64,000 nucleotides of DNA. Source: an uncultured Lachnospiraceae bacterium (GTDB lineage Bacteria; Bacillota; Clostridia; Lachnospirales; Lachnospiraceae). Positions within the stretch are counted from its first letter, which is position 1, and every line of letters starts with the position of its first letter. A model generated the notes under the pieces. The model saw only the letters and a list, made by a program, of their open reading frames with translations, was not told where the DNA came from and searched no databases. Both the position numbers and the translations under genes were made by a program. The DNA lies in assembly GCA_934339135.1 (NCBI GenBank), contig CAKRHP010000011.1:1-64000 (forward strand), in the 5' to 3' direction. Of this stretch, positions 1-7,645 are shown piece after piece.

Positions 1-6
1 TAGATG

Positions 7-45
7 AAACAAGCCACATAGGGATAATGCTCGGTGGCTTGTTTT
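7..45 (+). terminator. Rho-independent terminator of a gene left of the window
   Basis: An 11-bp stem (AAACAAGCCAC at 7-17 with GTGGCTTGTTT at 34-44) closes a 16-nt loop and runs into a T stretch. A TAG at 1-3 could be the stop codon of the upstream gene, which is outside the window. Confidence 0.75.
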
Positions 46-137
46 GAAAATGGTTAATTTAAATCTTATAATTTCGGTTTTCGTCTTCTCCGTTTCCTAT
101 GTTCCTTTGCCGGCTTGGAACGTGAAAATATTTCTTT

Positions 138-365
138 TTGAAAGAAGGAGAGGTGTTTCATAGAAATGGATGGTGGGTGGATTGGTTCTATCTTCCTACT
201 TTTGATACGGAGACAGATGGATCACAGCCTGATTTTAAAAAATGTAACGATGCGTATTATGATTTGTATGAGGCGGAGCATTTGAATAAACTTGTTGATC
301 AGGCGATAGAAGGATTGAAGATTATGAGAGGCAGAGTTTGTGAGAAAGTTCACAAATGTGGATAG
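138..365 (+). CDS. Short unrecognised reading frame, possibly a gene remnant
   Basis: A 75-codon frame opening with TTG at 138, with a purine-rich AAGGAG at 145-150 that would suit only a start further inside (GTG 153, poorly spaced). The peptide is acidic and aromatic-rich (WWVDWFYLP near the start, then a charged helical-looking half) and matches no family I recognise. It lies in an A/T-rich stretch beside a truncated rhuM, so it may be the tail of a larger lost gene. No clear promoter is seen. Confidence 0.25.
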   Translation: MKEGEVFHRNGWWVDWFYLPTFDTETDGSQPDFKKCNDAYYDLYEAEHLNKLVDQAIEGLKIMRGRVCEKVHKCG

Positions 366-534
366 TAACGAAATGTCCCCAATATGAAATATGACGGTGA
401 AGGAAAAGGAGCAGTATAATGGAAAAGATAAATAAAAACTCGATTTATATTACTGGAGCATAAATAATGTTGTCTCAAAAGGAGACTAATACAGAGGGAA
501 AATTGTACATGCTGATAGGTATCAAAAATAAAGA
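366..534. other. Intergenic stretch without supported genes
   Basis: A/T-rich sequence between the 138-365 frame and the rhuM remnant. It contains only very short frames (for example ATG 420, 14 codons), one of them behind an AAGGAG at 404-409, which look like debris of decayed genes. No hairpin or convincing promoter was found. Confidence 0.4.
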
Positions 535-798
535 ATGGAGGAAATCCTATTTGAAAAAGAAAAAAATGAAGTAACAATCCGTTCCAGTGCAGCAGAATAT
601 CTGACCTATGTTGCCACTGTTGGCGACCAACAGGACAGTTTTGAAATGCGCTACGAGGATGAGAATATATGGCTGACACAGAAGATGATGGCCACGTTAT
701 ATGATGTGAATGTTCGTACAATTAATGAACACATTAAAAAAATTTATTCAGATTCAGAATTTATTCTGCGGTATATTTGCCGTAGGTGGGAACTATAA
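535..798 (+). pseudogene. rhuM-family gene, truncated to its N-terminal part
   Basis: The 87-residue product carries the N-terminal signature of RhuM-like virulence/toxin-associated proteins: a 'RSSAAEYLT' stretch around residue 20, 'ENIWLTQKMMATLYDV' around residue 45 and 'TINEHIKKIYSDSE' around residue 62. In the family this is followed by a conserved 'S-V-I-R-F' segment and about 200 further residues; here the homology stops at the SDSEF stretch and the frame ends eleven residues later. Family members are normally 300 residues or more, so this is a deletion remnant. It sits beside an AAA15-RloB pair in an accessory patch, as rhuM genes often do. Start ATG 535 overlaps its own GGAG, so even initiation may be degraded. 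Function is unlikely. Confidence 0.7.
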
Positions 799-1170
799 TT
801 TAACGCGTAACAATTGACATAACTGGATTTTTTTGAGTCAGTAAGTAAAGCTTTTTATTATTTCCATCGACATCTTCATAACTATCTGAGAAAATTAAAG
901 TGTTCATCTGAGCATAGCCTCTAAAATTTTCTGAAAAATAATTTGATAGATTTCTGTCTGAGAAAGTATTCTGTTTATTAGAATCTGTACGGTGTAATTA
1001 TTAATGATTGCTGACAGAGGCAGTGTATTTAAGAAAATGTCAATCATATACCACATTTTTATAAAGATTTAATTTACAAAATACACAAAAGTGAGAAGAA
1101 TTCACATATAAATGTTGATTTTTCGGGAAAACTGTATATACTAGTAAGTAGAAAAGATGAGGTGGTAATC
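799..1170. other. A/T-rich intergenic region before the AAA15 gene
   Basis: About 370 bases with no frame worth calling on either strand. It is distinctly A/T-rich, consistent with the foreign look of this end of the window. Only the promoter at 1115-1142 is supported. A short imperfect palindrome GTGAGAAGAATTCAC (1091-1105) sits just upstream of that promoter and could be an operator, but this is a guess. Confidence 0.5.
1115..1142 (+). promoter_or_regulatory. Probable promoter of the AAA15-RloB pair
   Basis: TTGATT (1115-1120), a 16-bp spacer and TATACT (1137-1142) lie 28 bases before the ATG at 1171. Spacing and -10 are good, the -35 is 4 of 6. Confidence 0.5.
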
Positions 1171-2433
1171 ATGTTAATTCAATTTAATTTTAAAAATTTC
1201 AAATCATTTAGAGAAGAAGTTTCTTTGGATTTGTCTGCAACAAAGATGACAGAATTCTCCGAGAGAGTAGTGATTGTTGGTGGTGAGAAAATCTTGCCGG
1301 TTGCAGCTATTTATGGTGCAAATGCAAGTGGAAAGTCCAACATATACAATGCGTTTGAATATATGTCTGAATATGTTGCAGAGTCCTTCAAATATGGTGA
1401 TGAAGAGGAGAAATTCGAAGAATTTAGGCCGACTCCATTCTTGTTTGATTCTACTTCTACTGATGCTGAATCCAGCTTCGAGGTCTATTTCACATTACCG
1501 GGAGACGATTCGGAAAGAACTTATAATTATGGCTTTTGTCTTGATAAGGAAGGCGTGACGGAAGAGTGGCTTAATTCCAGAGCAAAAACAGCCAGAAAAT
1601 TTAGTACAGTATTTTATCGTGGAACAAAGGAAGAGGAGCTTGACTTATCCGGATTTCCAAAAGCCAGCAGGGATAATATTCAGGTTGCTTTGGAAAAGCA
1701 GGTGCTTGTGATTTCGTTGGGAGCGAAGTTGAAGATAGAGAAGTGTAAGGTGATCAGAGATTGGTTTCTAATAAACGAATTTGCTGATTTTGGCGATCCT
1801 TTTACTAATTTTTTTATGTCACGAAGATTGCCAAAGGGATTTGTCGAGGATAAGGGTGTACAACAGAAGGTTGTGGAGTATTTTTCATCTTTTGATGAGC
1901 ATATCAGGGACTTTAGAATTGAAAAGGTTCCGCAGGAGGATGAGTCGAAGGAAGAGAGATATAAGATTATTGCACTTCACAAGAAAATTGATTCTGATGA
2001 AATGGCAGAAATTCCTTTGGGGCTGGAGTCTGCAGGAACTTTGAAAATGTTTGCGTTATATCCGGAATTGCAGGAAGTAATAGAAAAAGGTAGTGTATTC
2101 TTTATAGATGAATTAAATGCCCGTCTGCATCCGCTGCTTGTAAGAAATTTCCTGCTTACATTTTTGAATCCGGAAATTAATATCAATCATGCACAGCTTG
2201 TGTTTACAACCCATGATACCTGGCAACTGTCGAATCAGTTGCTTCGCCGTGATGAAATCTGGTTTGTTGAAAAGGATGAAAGGGGTGTATCTACTTTGTA
2301 TTCGTTGGCAGATTTTGTGGATGAAGATGGTTCACGCATCCGTAAGGACGAAAGTTATGAGAAAAATTATCTGCTTGGAAAATATGGTGCAGTTCCGACC
2401 TTAAAGAGCATTGATATATTTAAGGAGGAATAA
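1171..2433 (+). CDS. AAA15-family ATPase (RloA / AbiLi-like), defence-associated
   Basis: A 420-residue ABC/SMC-like ATPase of the AAA15/OLD-related group (COG1106). Visible motifs are the N-terminal 'NFKNFKSF' strand typical of the group, Walker A GANASGKSN near residue 50, a signature-like 'GLESAGTLKMF' near residue 285, Walker B 'VFFIDELNARLHP' near residue 310 and the 'FTTHD' switch histidine near residue 345. ATG 1171 was chosen over GTG 1162 because the GATGAGGTGG site (1156-1165) is then well placed. The stop overlaps the ribosome site of the next gene, so both are translated together. Paired with RloB, this matches the two-gene organisation of AbiL abortive-infection systems and of RloA/RloB genes found within type I restriction loci; such ATPases are thought to sense phage and license a TOPRIM-like effector. 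The specific phage trigger cannot be inferred. Confidence 0.85.
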   Translation: MLIQFNFKNFKSFREEVSLDLSATKMTEFSERVVIVGGEKILPVAAIYGANASGKSNIYNAFEYMSEYVAESFKYGDEEEKFEEFRPTPFLFDSTSTDAESSFEVYFTLPGDDSERTYNYGFCLDKEGVTEEWLNSRAKTARKFSTVFYRGTKEEELDLSGFPKASRDNIQVALEKQVLVISLGAKLKIEKCKVIRDWFLINEFADFGDPFTNFFMSRRLPKGFVEDKGVQQKVVEYFSSFDEHIRDFRIEKVPQEDESKEERYKIIALHKKIDSDEMAEIPLGLESAGTLKMFALYPELQEVIEKGSVFFIDELNARLHPLLVRNFLLTFLNPEININHAQLVFTTHDTWQLSNQLLRRDEIWFVEKDERGVSTLYSLADFVDEDGSRIRKDESYEKNYLLGKYGAVPTLKSIDIFKEE

Positions 2434-2435
2434 GT

Positions 2436-3083
2436 ATGGCCAAAAAGGACAGAACAGGTAACAGAAAGACGCGAGAACAGAGAAAACGATTTAAGGTACC
2501 GGAATTGGGTTATTATTTAATTGTAACGGATACAGAGGCTACGGAACGGTGTTATTTTGCCGGTTTGTATAAGGAGTTGCCGGAAGAGGTTAAGAATAAA
2601 ATTGTAATAAAGGTTGTAGAGACCAAGACGCGTACAATGATTGACAAATGTTTGGAACTCACTGCTTACGATGCACAATATCGTATTCCATGGATTGTAT
2701 TTGATAGAGATCAGGTGCAGGGATTTGATGAAATTATTACAGAGGCGATGAGCAAGGGGATACAGGTGGGATGGTCTAATCCGTGCTTTGAAATATGGAT
2801 GTATGCATATTTTGGTGCAATGCCGGCGATCCAGGATTCATGGACTTGCTGCTCGGATTTTGGACGAGTATATGAAAAGAAAACGGGACAGAAGTATTCA
2901 AAAGCAGATGAGCAAATGTACGAAAAACTGTGTAAAGATGGGGATGAAGAAAAAGCAATTCAGATAGCACAACAGAAACAGGAACAGTGTATTAGAGAAG
3001 GCAAGACAAAACCATCTGAAATGTGCCCGTGTACAACGGTACATGAATTGGTGAAGGAGATTAAAGGCAAGGTGAATGTGTGA
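2436..3083 (+). CDS. RloB-like protein (AbiLii-like putative effector)
   Basis: A 215-residue RloB-family protein. The first 25 residues are very basic (KKDRTGNRKTREQRKR). Then follow 'VTDTEATERCYF' (the place of the family's 'EGxxTExxYF'), 'IVFDRDQ' near residue 88 and 'SNPCFEIWMYAYF' near residue 110. These acidic residues correspond to the metal-binding set proposed for the TOPRIM-like fold of RloB. The first glutamate of the usual 'C-E-G-E-x-T-E' motif appears replaced by 'T-D-T-E-A-T-E', a mild departure. GGAGGAA (2424-2430) lies inside the end of the AAA15 gene and only 2 nt separate the two frames. As inference, it is the nuclease-type or toxic partner of the upstream ATPase. Confidence 0.8.
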   Translation: MAKKDRTGNRKTREQRKRFKVPELGYYLIVTDTEATERCYFAGLYKELPEEVKNKIVIKVVETKTRTMIDKCLELTAYDAQYRIPWIVFDRDQVQGFDEIITEAMSKGIQVGWSNPCFEIWMYAYFGAMPAIQDSWTCCSDFGRVYEKKTGQKYSKADEQMYEKLCKDGDEEKAIQIAQQKQEQCIREGKTKPSEMCPCTTVHELVKEIKGKVNV

Positions 3084-3107
3084 AAAATACGTCTTTATTG
3101 GCAAAGC

Positions 3108-3481
3108 ATGTTGGAAACACGAAACGGAGAAGACATCGAATATGAACGAGCAGGAATATCTGAACAGAGTGAAAGCAATTATAAAACATACGATAACTGT
3201 GCATGGAGTATCACCTGTGCCCCTGACGCAGTTTTAACGCCCCATGCCCTTGCTGTAAATCCGGAGCTGCAAGGGAAAGGCATCGGTAAGGTTGTGGTAG
3301 AAAATATATTGAACCTTGCAAGGGCAGAACACAAAAAGCTGTACGCCTGGATGTCCTTGGTGCCTGCAAGCCGGCAGAACGACTTTATATAAGCTGCGGA
3401 TTCAAATTTGTAGAAGCCAAAGAAATGTATTACGAAGACACCGGATGGACAGAGTTCAAAATGTTTGAGCTGAACTTATAA
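3108..3481 (+). pseudogene. GNAT acetyltransferase remnant, frameshifted
   Basis: The central GNAT motif A is clear: 'LTPHALAVNPELQGKGIGK' near residues 43-61, followed by an alpha-helix ending 'RAEHKK'. The frame then becomes senseless and stops at 3392. If one A is restored in the A5 run at 3333-3337, reading continues as 'AVRLDVLGACKPAERLYISCG' (here broken for reading: AVRLDVLGAC, then KPAERLY) and ends 'MYYEDTGWTEF' to a TAA at 3479-3481, which is the normal GNAT C-terminus. The N-terminal 60 or so residues of the domain are also missing or scrambled before about residue 28. So this is a decayed gene unless the homopolymer difference is an assembly error. Confidence 0.75.
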
Positions 3482-3547
3482 ACTCAAACTTTGGAGGATG
3501 AATATTTTGCCCGCAGAGAGAAAATATCGTTGAGAGAGGAGAATTAT

Positions 3548-4114
3548 ATGAGCCATACAGAAAATATAACCAGATTGGAGCAGTTTATTAAAATGATGAC
3601 AGGTCACTTTGATAATCGGGAACAGTTTCAAAAAATGAAGGAAGCAGGAGAGATATATCCGTATGCGGAGCATGTTAATACACCGTGTAACAATAAAATA
3701 CAAGATCTGCCGGCAGATTTTTCCGGCATATTCATTGTGGAAGAAAGTTATTATCAAAGCCAGGGAAAACGTCATTCTTCGCCACATTTGTTTTTGTTGA
3801 CAGAGCAGGATGAGGGGATTATGCTTTCTTCCTATGAAATTCCGGAAGGAGAGGATAAGAATACATTTTCCTACGAAACAATGAAAAATGTAAAATACAG
3901 CTCATTGAAAAAGTCAGAAAAATTTACTCCGGCTTTGTATCACGAAAAGGATGGTACATGGGAAGGAGGCAGTGTAAGCCAGTTTTCGCCGATAATGATA
4001 TTTCGATTATGGGAGAAATTTTCTGATACATGTCTGGAAGTATCGGAGAGTATGGAAGTGAATGGAAAACGTACATTTGGATATGATGCTCCTATTATTT
4101 ATAAAAGGGTATAA
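3548..4114 (+). CDS. Unrecognised 188-residue protein, weakly CpeT-like
   Basis: No signal peptide or membrane segment is seen. ATG 3548 is preceded by AGAGGAG (3535-3541), which is a better start than an ATG 57 bases earlier. The order of features resembles, faintly, the CpcT/CpeT calycin fold: an N-terminal helix 'LEQFIKMMTGHFDNREQF', then 'FSGIFIVEESYY', then a run of short beta-like strands ending in 'RTFGYDAPIIYKRV'. CpeT proteins attach bilins in cyanobacteria, but distant members occur in many bacteria with unknown roles, so no function is claimed. It lies convergent with bioB, 17 nt away, and marks the right edge of the A/T-rich patch. Confidence 0.6.
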   Translation: MSHTENITRLEQFIKMMTGHFDNREQFQKMKEAGEIYPYAEHVNTPCNNKIQDLPADFSGIFIVEESYYQSQGKRHSSPHLFLLTEQDEGIMLSSYEIPEGEDKNTFSYETMKNVKYSSLKKSEKFTPALYHEKDGTWEGGSVSQFSPIMIFRLWEKFSDTCLEVSESMEVNGKRTFGYDAPIIYKRV

Positions 4115-4131
4115 AATCAAAACATTTGTAC

Positions 4132-5103
4132 CTATGCAGATTCAATCTCATAGGTAAATCCGGCATCGGTGATCGTTTTGAGAGTACCGTCAATGCTCTG
4201 ACCGCCCTCTGTCAGATACCCGGAAGCAAATATAGAATCCACCACGCTTAAAAGCTTCTTTTCCTGTCCCTTAAAATAGACTTCTCTTCCGGCAGCACAG
4301 CGGATATCTGTCTCTGGAACCAGAAGTCTGGCAAGGCAGAGTACCTTCAGACAATATTCGGTGGTCAGTCCGGAAGTGTCGGCATTTTCAAGGGGAGTGC
4401 CCTTGATCGGCAGCAGGAAATTGATCGGAAGTGCCTCCGGCTGGATCTCCCGCAGCTCCAGAAGCATATCTGCGATATCTTCTTTGCTTTCGCCCAGACC
4501 CACAATACCGCCACTGCAGATCTCAAAGCCGAGTCTCTGGAGCATATGGATATTTTCCACGCGCTGCTCAAAGGTGTGCGTGGTACAGATATTATGGTAG
4601 AAGGAACGGCTGCTGTTCAGATTATGGTTGATACGGTCAAGTCCGGCATCCTTAAGCATTTTTGCCTGCTTTTCTGTCAGAAATCCGATGGAGCAGCAAA
4701 GGTGTGTTCCGTTTTCTTTCATTTTGCGGATGCGGCGGGCTAATTCTTCGATTTCCTGATCGGTAAATTTCATACCGCTTAAGCCGATGCAATGTCTGGA
4801 CAAATGATGTTCATTGACAAAGTCGTTGTTGTGATACAATTTATCCTCATCGACCCATTTATATTTATCAATATCTGCTTTGGAACGGCAGGACTGGGCA
4901 CAGTAAGCACAGTCCTGGGAACAGTTGCCGCTTCGTGCATTGGTCAGGATATGGATGCTGACACGGTTTCCCTTGTATTTGTATCGTAAAGCGGAAGCGC
5001 GGTCGATCAATTCCTGAAGCTGATCATCCGGTGTATTTAAAATGGCAATGGCATCCTCTCTGGTAAGAACAGGGTCTGCCTCTTTATCATATGTTGTATT
5101 CAT
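4132..5103 (-). CDS. bioB: Biotin synthase
   Basis: A 323-residue radical-SAM enzyme that inserts sulfur into dethiobiotin to give biotin in the cytosol. The radical-SAM cluster motif is CSQDCAYC around residue 60 (C-x3-C-x2-C). Further family marks are 'NHNLNSSRSFY', 'CSGGIVGLGES' and 'LPINFLLPIKGTPLE', and near the end 'AAGREVYF', which holds the arginine that ligates the auxiliary iron-sulfur cluster. The start at 5103 has GGAGGATATTT before it. No other biotin genes (bioA, bioD, bioF) lie in the window, so the cell may import dethiobiotin or keep the rest elsewhere. A BirA-type operator covers its promoter. Confidence 0.96.
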   Translation of the reverse strand: MNTTYDKEADPVLTREDAIAILNTPDDQLQELIDRASALRYKYKGNRVSIHILTNARSGNCSQDCAYCAQSCRSKADIDKYKWVDEDKLYHNNDFVNEHHLSRHCIGLSGMKFTDQEIEELARRIRKMKENGTHLCCSIGFLTEKQAKMLKDAGLDRINHNLNSSRSFYHNICTTHTFEQRVENIHMLQRLGFEICSGGIVGLGESKEDIADMLLELREIQPEALPINFLLPIKGTPLENADTSGLTTEYCLKVLCLARLLVPETDIRCAAGREVYFKGQEKKLLSVVDSIFASGYLTEGGQSIDGTLKTITDAGFTYEIESA

Positions 5104-5149
5104 AAATATCCTCCATTCGCATAATAACATAACAATTTGCACGCTTTTT

Positions 5150-5179
5150 ACTGTAACACAGAAAAAAGTAAATTGTCAA
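5150..5179 (-). promoter_or_regulatory. bioB promoter
   Basis: On the minus strand TTGACA (complement of 5174-5179), an 18-bp spacer and TACAGT (complement of 5150-5155) precede bioB by about 46 nt. The -35 lies inside one arm of the operator at 5173-5203. Confidence 0.65.
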
Positions 5180-5203
5180 CCGAAACAACGAAATGGTTGA
5201 CGA
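5173..5203. promoter_or_regulatory. BirA-type biotin operator
   Basis: TTGTCAACC (5173-5181), 13 bp, then GGTTGACGA (5195-5203): 8 of 9 positions are symmetric. This matches the known Firmicute BirA operator layout (TTGTnAACC, about 14-16 bp, GGTTnACAA). Biotin-bound BirA would block the bioB -35 contained in the left arm. Confidence 0.75.
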
Positions 5204-5278
5204 AAGGAAAATTACGAAATATTTGTTCTGTGTTTTATTAGCATTTTTTAGGTAATTTTATATTGTCCCTTTCACGCA

Positions 5279-5307
5279 TTGCACAATCATCCCATTTGTG
5301 TTACAAT
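5279..5307 (+). promoter_or_regulatory. Promoter of the HTH-phosphofructokinase unit
   Basis: TTGCAC (5279-5284), 17 bp, TACAAT (5302-5307), 30 bases before the ATG at 5338. Confidence 0.7.
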
Positions 5308-5337
5308 AAGAAAAACGCAGCGCGAGGAGGAAGGGCA

Positions 5338-5538
5338 ATGGACACAGCAAAGGTTATCAGAGAGTTGAGAGAAGAAACCGGAATGTCGAAGAGACAGTTT
5401 TCAGAGCATATCGGTATTCCGTTACGTACACTGGAGGACTGGGAGGCAGCCAGACGTACTCCACCGGAGTATATTCCACGGTTAATTGGGTATCAATTAA
5501 AGTATGAAGCGTTGATCGCAGAAAGAGAGGGCAAGTAA
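5338..5538 (+). CDS. Small helix-turn-helix protein
   Basis: A 66-residue protein consisting almost only of an XRE-like helix-turn-helix: 'KVIRELREETGMSKRQFSEH' then 'GIPLRTLEDWEAARRTPP' and 'IPRLIGYQLKYE'. The 'TLEDWEAARRTPPEY' recognition-helix region is typical of small NadS/antitoxin-like and phage-type DNA-binding proteins. AGGAGGAAG lies 6 nt before ATG 5338. It ends one base before the phosphofructokinase start, so both share a transcript. It could autoregulate the unit, but equally may be a solitary regulator. No toxin partner is present. Confidence 0.85.
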   Translation: MDTAKVIRELREETGMSKRQFSEHIGIPLRTLEDWEAARRTPPEYIPRLIGYQLKYEALIAEREGK

Positions 5539-5539
5539 C

Positions 5540-6751
5540 ATGTTTAATATTGCAATCGCACAATCCGGAGGACCGACAGCAGCGATCAATGCGACTTTGG
5601 CTGGAGTATTTGCAAGGGCAGAAAAGACAGAGGAGGTCGATGAGATTTATGGTGCCCTCAATGGCATCGAGGGGATTTTGAACGATCATCTCATTAATCT
5701 CCGGCACATTATTATGAACGAGGAGGATAAGGACCTTCTGATGAAGACTCCTTCTACGATCCTTGGCTCCTGCCGGTACAAGCTTCCGGCTTTGGAGGAG
5801 GATGACTCTCAGTATAAAATCATTGTGGAGAATCTTCAGAAGCATCACATCAAGGTGTTTTTCTATATTGGCGGCAATGACTCCATGGATACCGTGATGA
5901 AGCTGGATGCGTATCTTAAGCGGGAGCAGATTGACATTTGTGCTGTAGGTGTACCAAAGACCATTGACAACGATCTGATGGAGACGGATCATACGCCTGG
6001 GTTTGGTTCTGCGGCGAAGTATGTGGCGATCTCTTTGCAGGAGATTATCAGAGACAGCCGTGTTTATTCCATTCCATCGGTTACTATTGTGGAGATCATG
6101 GGAAGGGATGCCGGATGGCTTGCTGCCTCATCCTGTGTCCTTCGGGCGAATGGCGAGCCGGCACCACATCTGATCTATCTGCCGGAGAGTCCATTTACTT
6201 TAGAGCAGTATATTCAGGATGTGAAAAATGCTATGACCAGATATAAGGCAGTCATCATTGCTGTTTCGGAGGGAGTGACATTTCCGGATGGTGGGACGGA
6301 GAATCAGGCAAAGGATGCCTTTGGTCATACACAGAATGCCGGCATTGGAAAGAAGCTGGAGGAGTACACGGCAAAGCATTTTCAGTGTAAGGTGCGCTCC
6401 ATTGAATTGAATGTGATGCAGCGGTGCAGCAGCCACGCCGCTTCTCTGACAGACCTGGAGGAGTCGGAGCGTATTGGCGGAGCTGCCGCAGAGTTTGGCA
6501 TTGAGTATCATCAGAGCGGTATTATGGCTGCTTTTAAGCGGATCAGCAATAATCCTTACCGGGTAGAGATCATTCCATGTCCTGTTCAGGATGTAGCCAA
6601 TAAGGAAAAGAAGTTCCCGGTGGAATGGATCTCTCCGGAGGGCAATAATGTCACGGTAGATGCATTGAATTATTTTCTGCCGCTGATCAAGGGAGAGACG
6701 GTGCTCAAGTACAAAAACGGCATTCCGATGCATTTCCGGATCGACCAGTAG
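5540..6751 (+). CDS. pfp: 6-phosphofructokinase, pyrophosphate type
   Basis: A 403-residue PfkA-superfamily enzyme phosphorylating fructose 6-phosphate. The N-terminal 'IAQSGGPTAAINATL' binds the phosphoryl donor. Two positions decide the donor: 'IGGNDSMDT' near residue 111 carries Asp where ATP enzymes have the second Gly of GGDG, and 'GVPKTIDNDL' carries Lys where ATP enzymes have Gly. Both are hallmarks of pyrophosphate-dependent members. 'MGRDAGWLA' is the substrate loop. A minor oddity is Asn in place of the first Asp of the GGDx motif (GGND). The enzyme would make glycolysis cheaper in ATP, as in many anaerobes. Whether ATP is also accepted cannot be told from sequence. Confidence 0.93.
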   Translation: MFNIAIAQSGGPTAAINATLAGVFARAEKTEEVDEIYGALNGIEGILNDHLINLRHIIMNEEDKDLLMKTPSTILGSCRYKLPALEEDDSQYKIIVENLQKHHIKVFFYIGGNDSMDTVMKLDAYLKREQIDICAVGVPKTIDNDLMETDHTPGFGSAAKYVAISLQEIIRDSRVYSIPSVTIVEIMGRDAGWLAASSCVLRANGEPAPHLIYLPESPFTLEQYIQDVKNAMTRYKAVIIAVSEGVTFPDGGTENQAKDAFGHTQNAGIGKKLEEYTAKHFQCKVRSIELNVMQRCSSHAASLTDLEESERIGGAAAEFGIEYHQSGIMAAFKRISNNPYRVEIIPCPVQDVANKEKKFPVEWISPEGNNVTVDALNYFLPLIKGETVLKYKNGIPMHFRIDQ

Positions 6752-6894
6752 TAAAGTACCGATACAGGAAAGCAGACACTAATAATTTGTAGAACAACAA
6801 ACACGAAAAATTAATATGGAGAAATCAGGACCGGTATGTTAAAATAAAAAGAACAGCTACCGGCTGAAAATTATGAGAAAAGGACAGGGATATT

Positions 6895-7581
6895 ATGTTA
6901 TTAGAAGAAATCAGAAAGAAAATCGTAGATTATGGAAATCAGCTTATTTCATCCGGCCTTACCATTGGAACCGCCGGAAATATCAGTATTTATGATCCGG
7001 AGACAGGATATATGGCGATCAGTCCTTCCGGCATACCATATGCGCAGACGACTCCGGAGGATGTCGTTGTTATGGATCTCAGGGGCAACGTTGTGGATGG
7101 AAAGCGTAAGCCTTCCAGTGAGAATGGACTTCATGCAGCATTTTATCTGGAAAAGCCGGATGCCCGTGCAGTGGTTCATGCACATTCTATGTACTGCACC
7201 ACACTTGCCTGTGCCGGTGTTGATCTGAAAGCAACGCATTATGCGATCGCAGATACCGGTGTGGCTACCGTACCTACGGTGCCTTATTTTACATATGGTA
7301 CACCGGAGCTTGCCGATGCGGTTCGTGAGTGTCTCCGCGGAACAGACAGCAAGGCTCTTCTCATGGCAAATCATGGTATGGTTGCTTATGGTGATTCTCT
7401 GGAGAAGGCATTTGCAGTTGCCATGACATGTGAGTGGTGTGCGCAGGTTGAGTGGCGTGCAATGGCGATTTCGACTCCGAATGTACTTACGGACGAGCAG
7501 ATGGCAGAGGTGATCGAGCACTATAAAACCTATGGCCAGGCAAAAGAAGACGGAAAGAAATCACAGGGATACTTTGGATAG
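6895..7581 (+). CDS. Class II aldolase, L-fuculose-phosphate aldolase-like
   Basis: A 228-residue zinc aldolase/epimerase of the FucA/AraD family. 'GTAGNIS' near residue 25 and 'SPSG' near residue 42 form the phosphate pocket, 'SSENGLHAA' near residue 73 contains the catalytic Glu, 'VVHAHS' near residue 92 holds two zinc histidines and 'MANHG' near residue 155 the third. The size is close to FucA (215 residues). No fucose, rhamnose or pentose genes flank it, so it may instead act on another ketose phosphate such as 5-deoxyribulose 1-phosphate. Start ATG 6895 follows AAAAGGACAGGG. A 64-nt gap separates it from the hemerythrin gene and they may be cotranscribed. Confidence 0.9.
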   Translation: MLLEEIRKKIVDYGNQLISSGLTIGTAGNISIYDPETGYMAISPSGIPYAQTTPEDVVVMDLRGNVVDGKRKPSSENGLHAAFYLEKPDARAVVHAHSMYCTTLACAGVDLKATHYAIADTGVATVPTVPYFTYGTPELADAVRECLRGTDSKALLMANHGMVAYGDSLEKAFAVAMTCEWCAQVEWRAMAISTPNVLTDEQMAEVIEHYKTYGQAKEDGKKSQGYFG

Positions 7582-7645
7582 GAGATATTTGTGCCTGCGG
7601 TCCGCATCCGGAGCTTGCGGGTAGAGAAAGGAACAAAAGCTTAAT

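Noticed and set aside
5357-5992. 211-codon minus-strand frame
   Set aside because: Lies opposite the HTH and pfp genes and matches no family.
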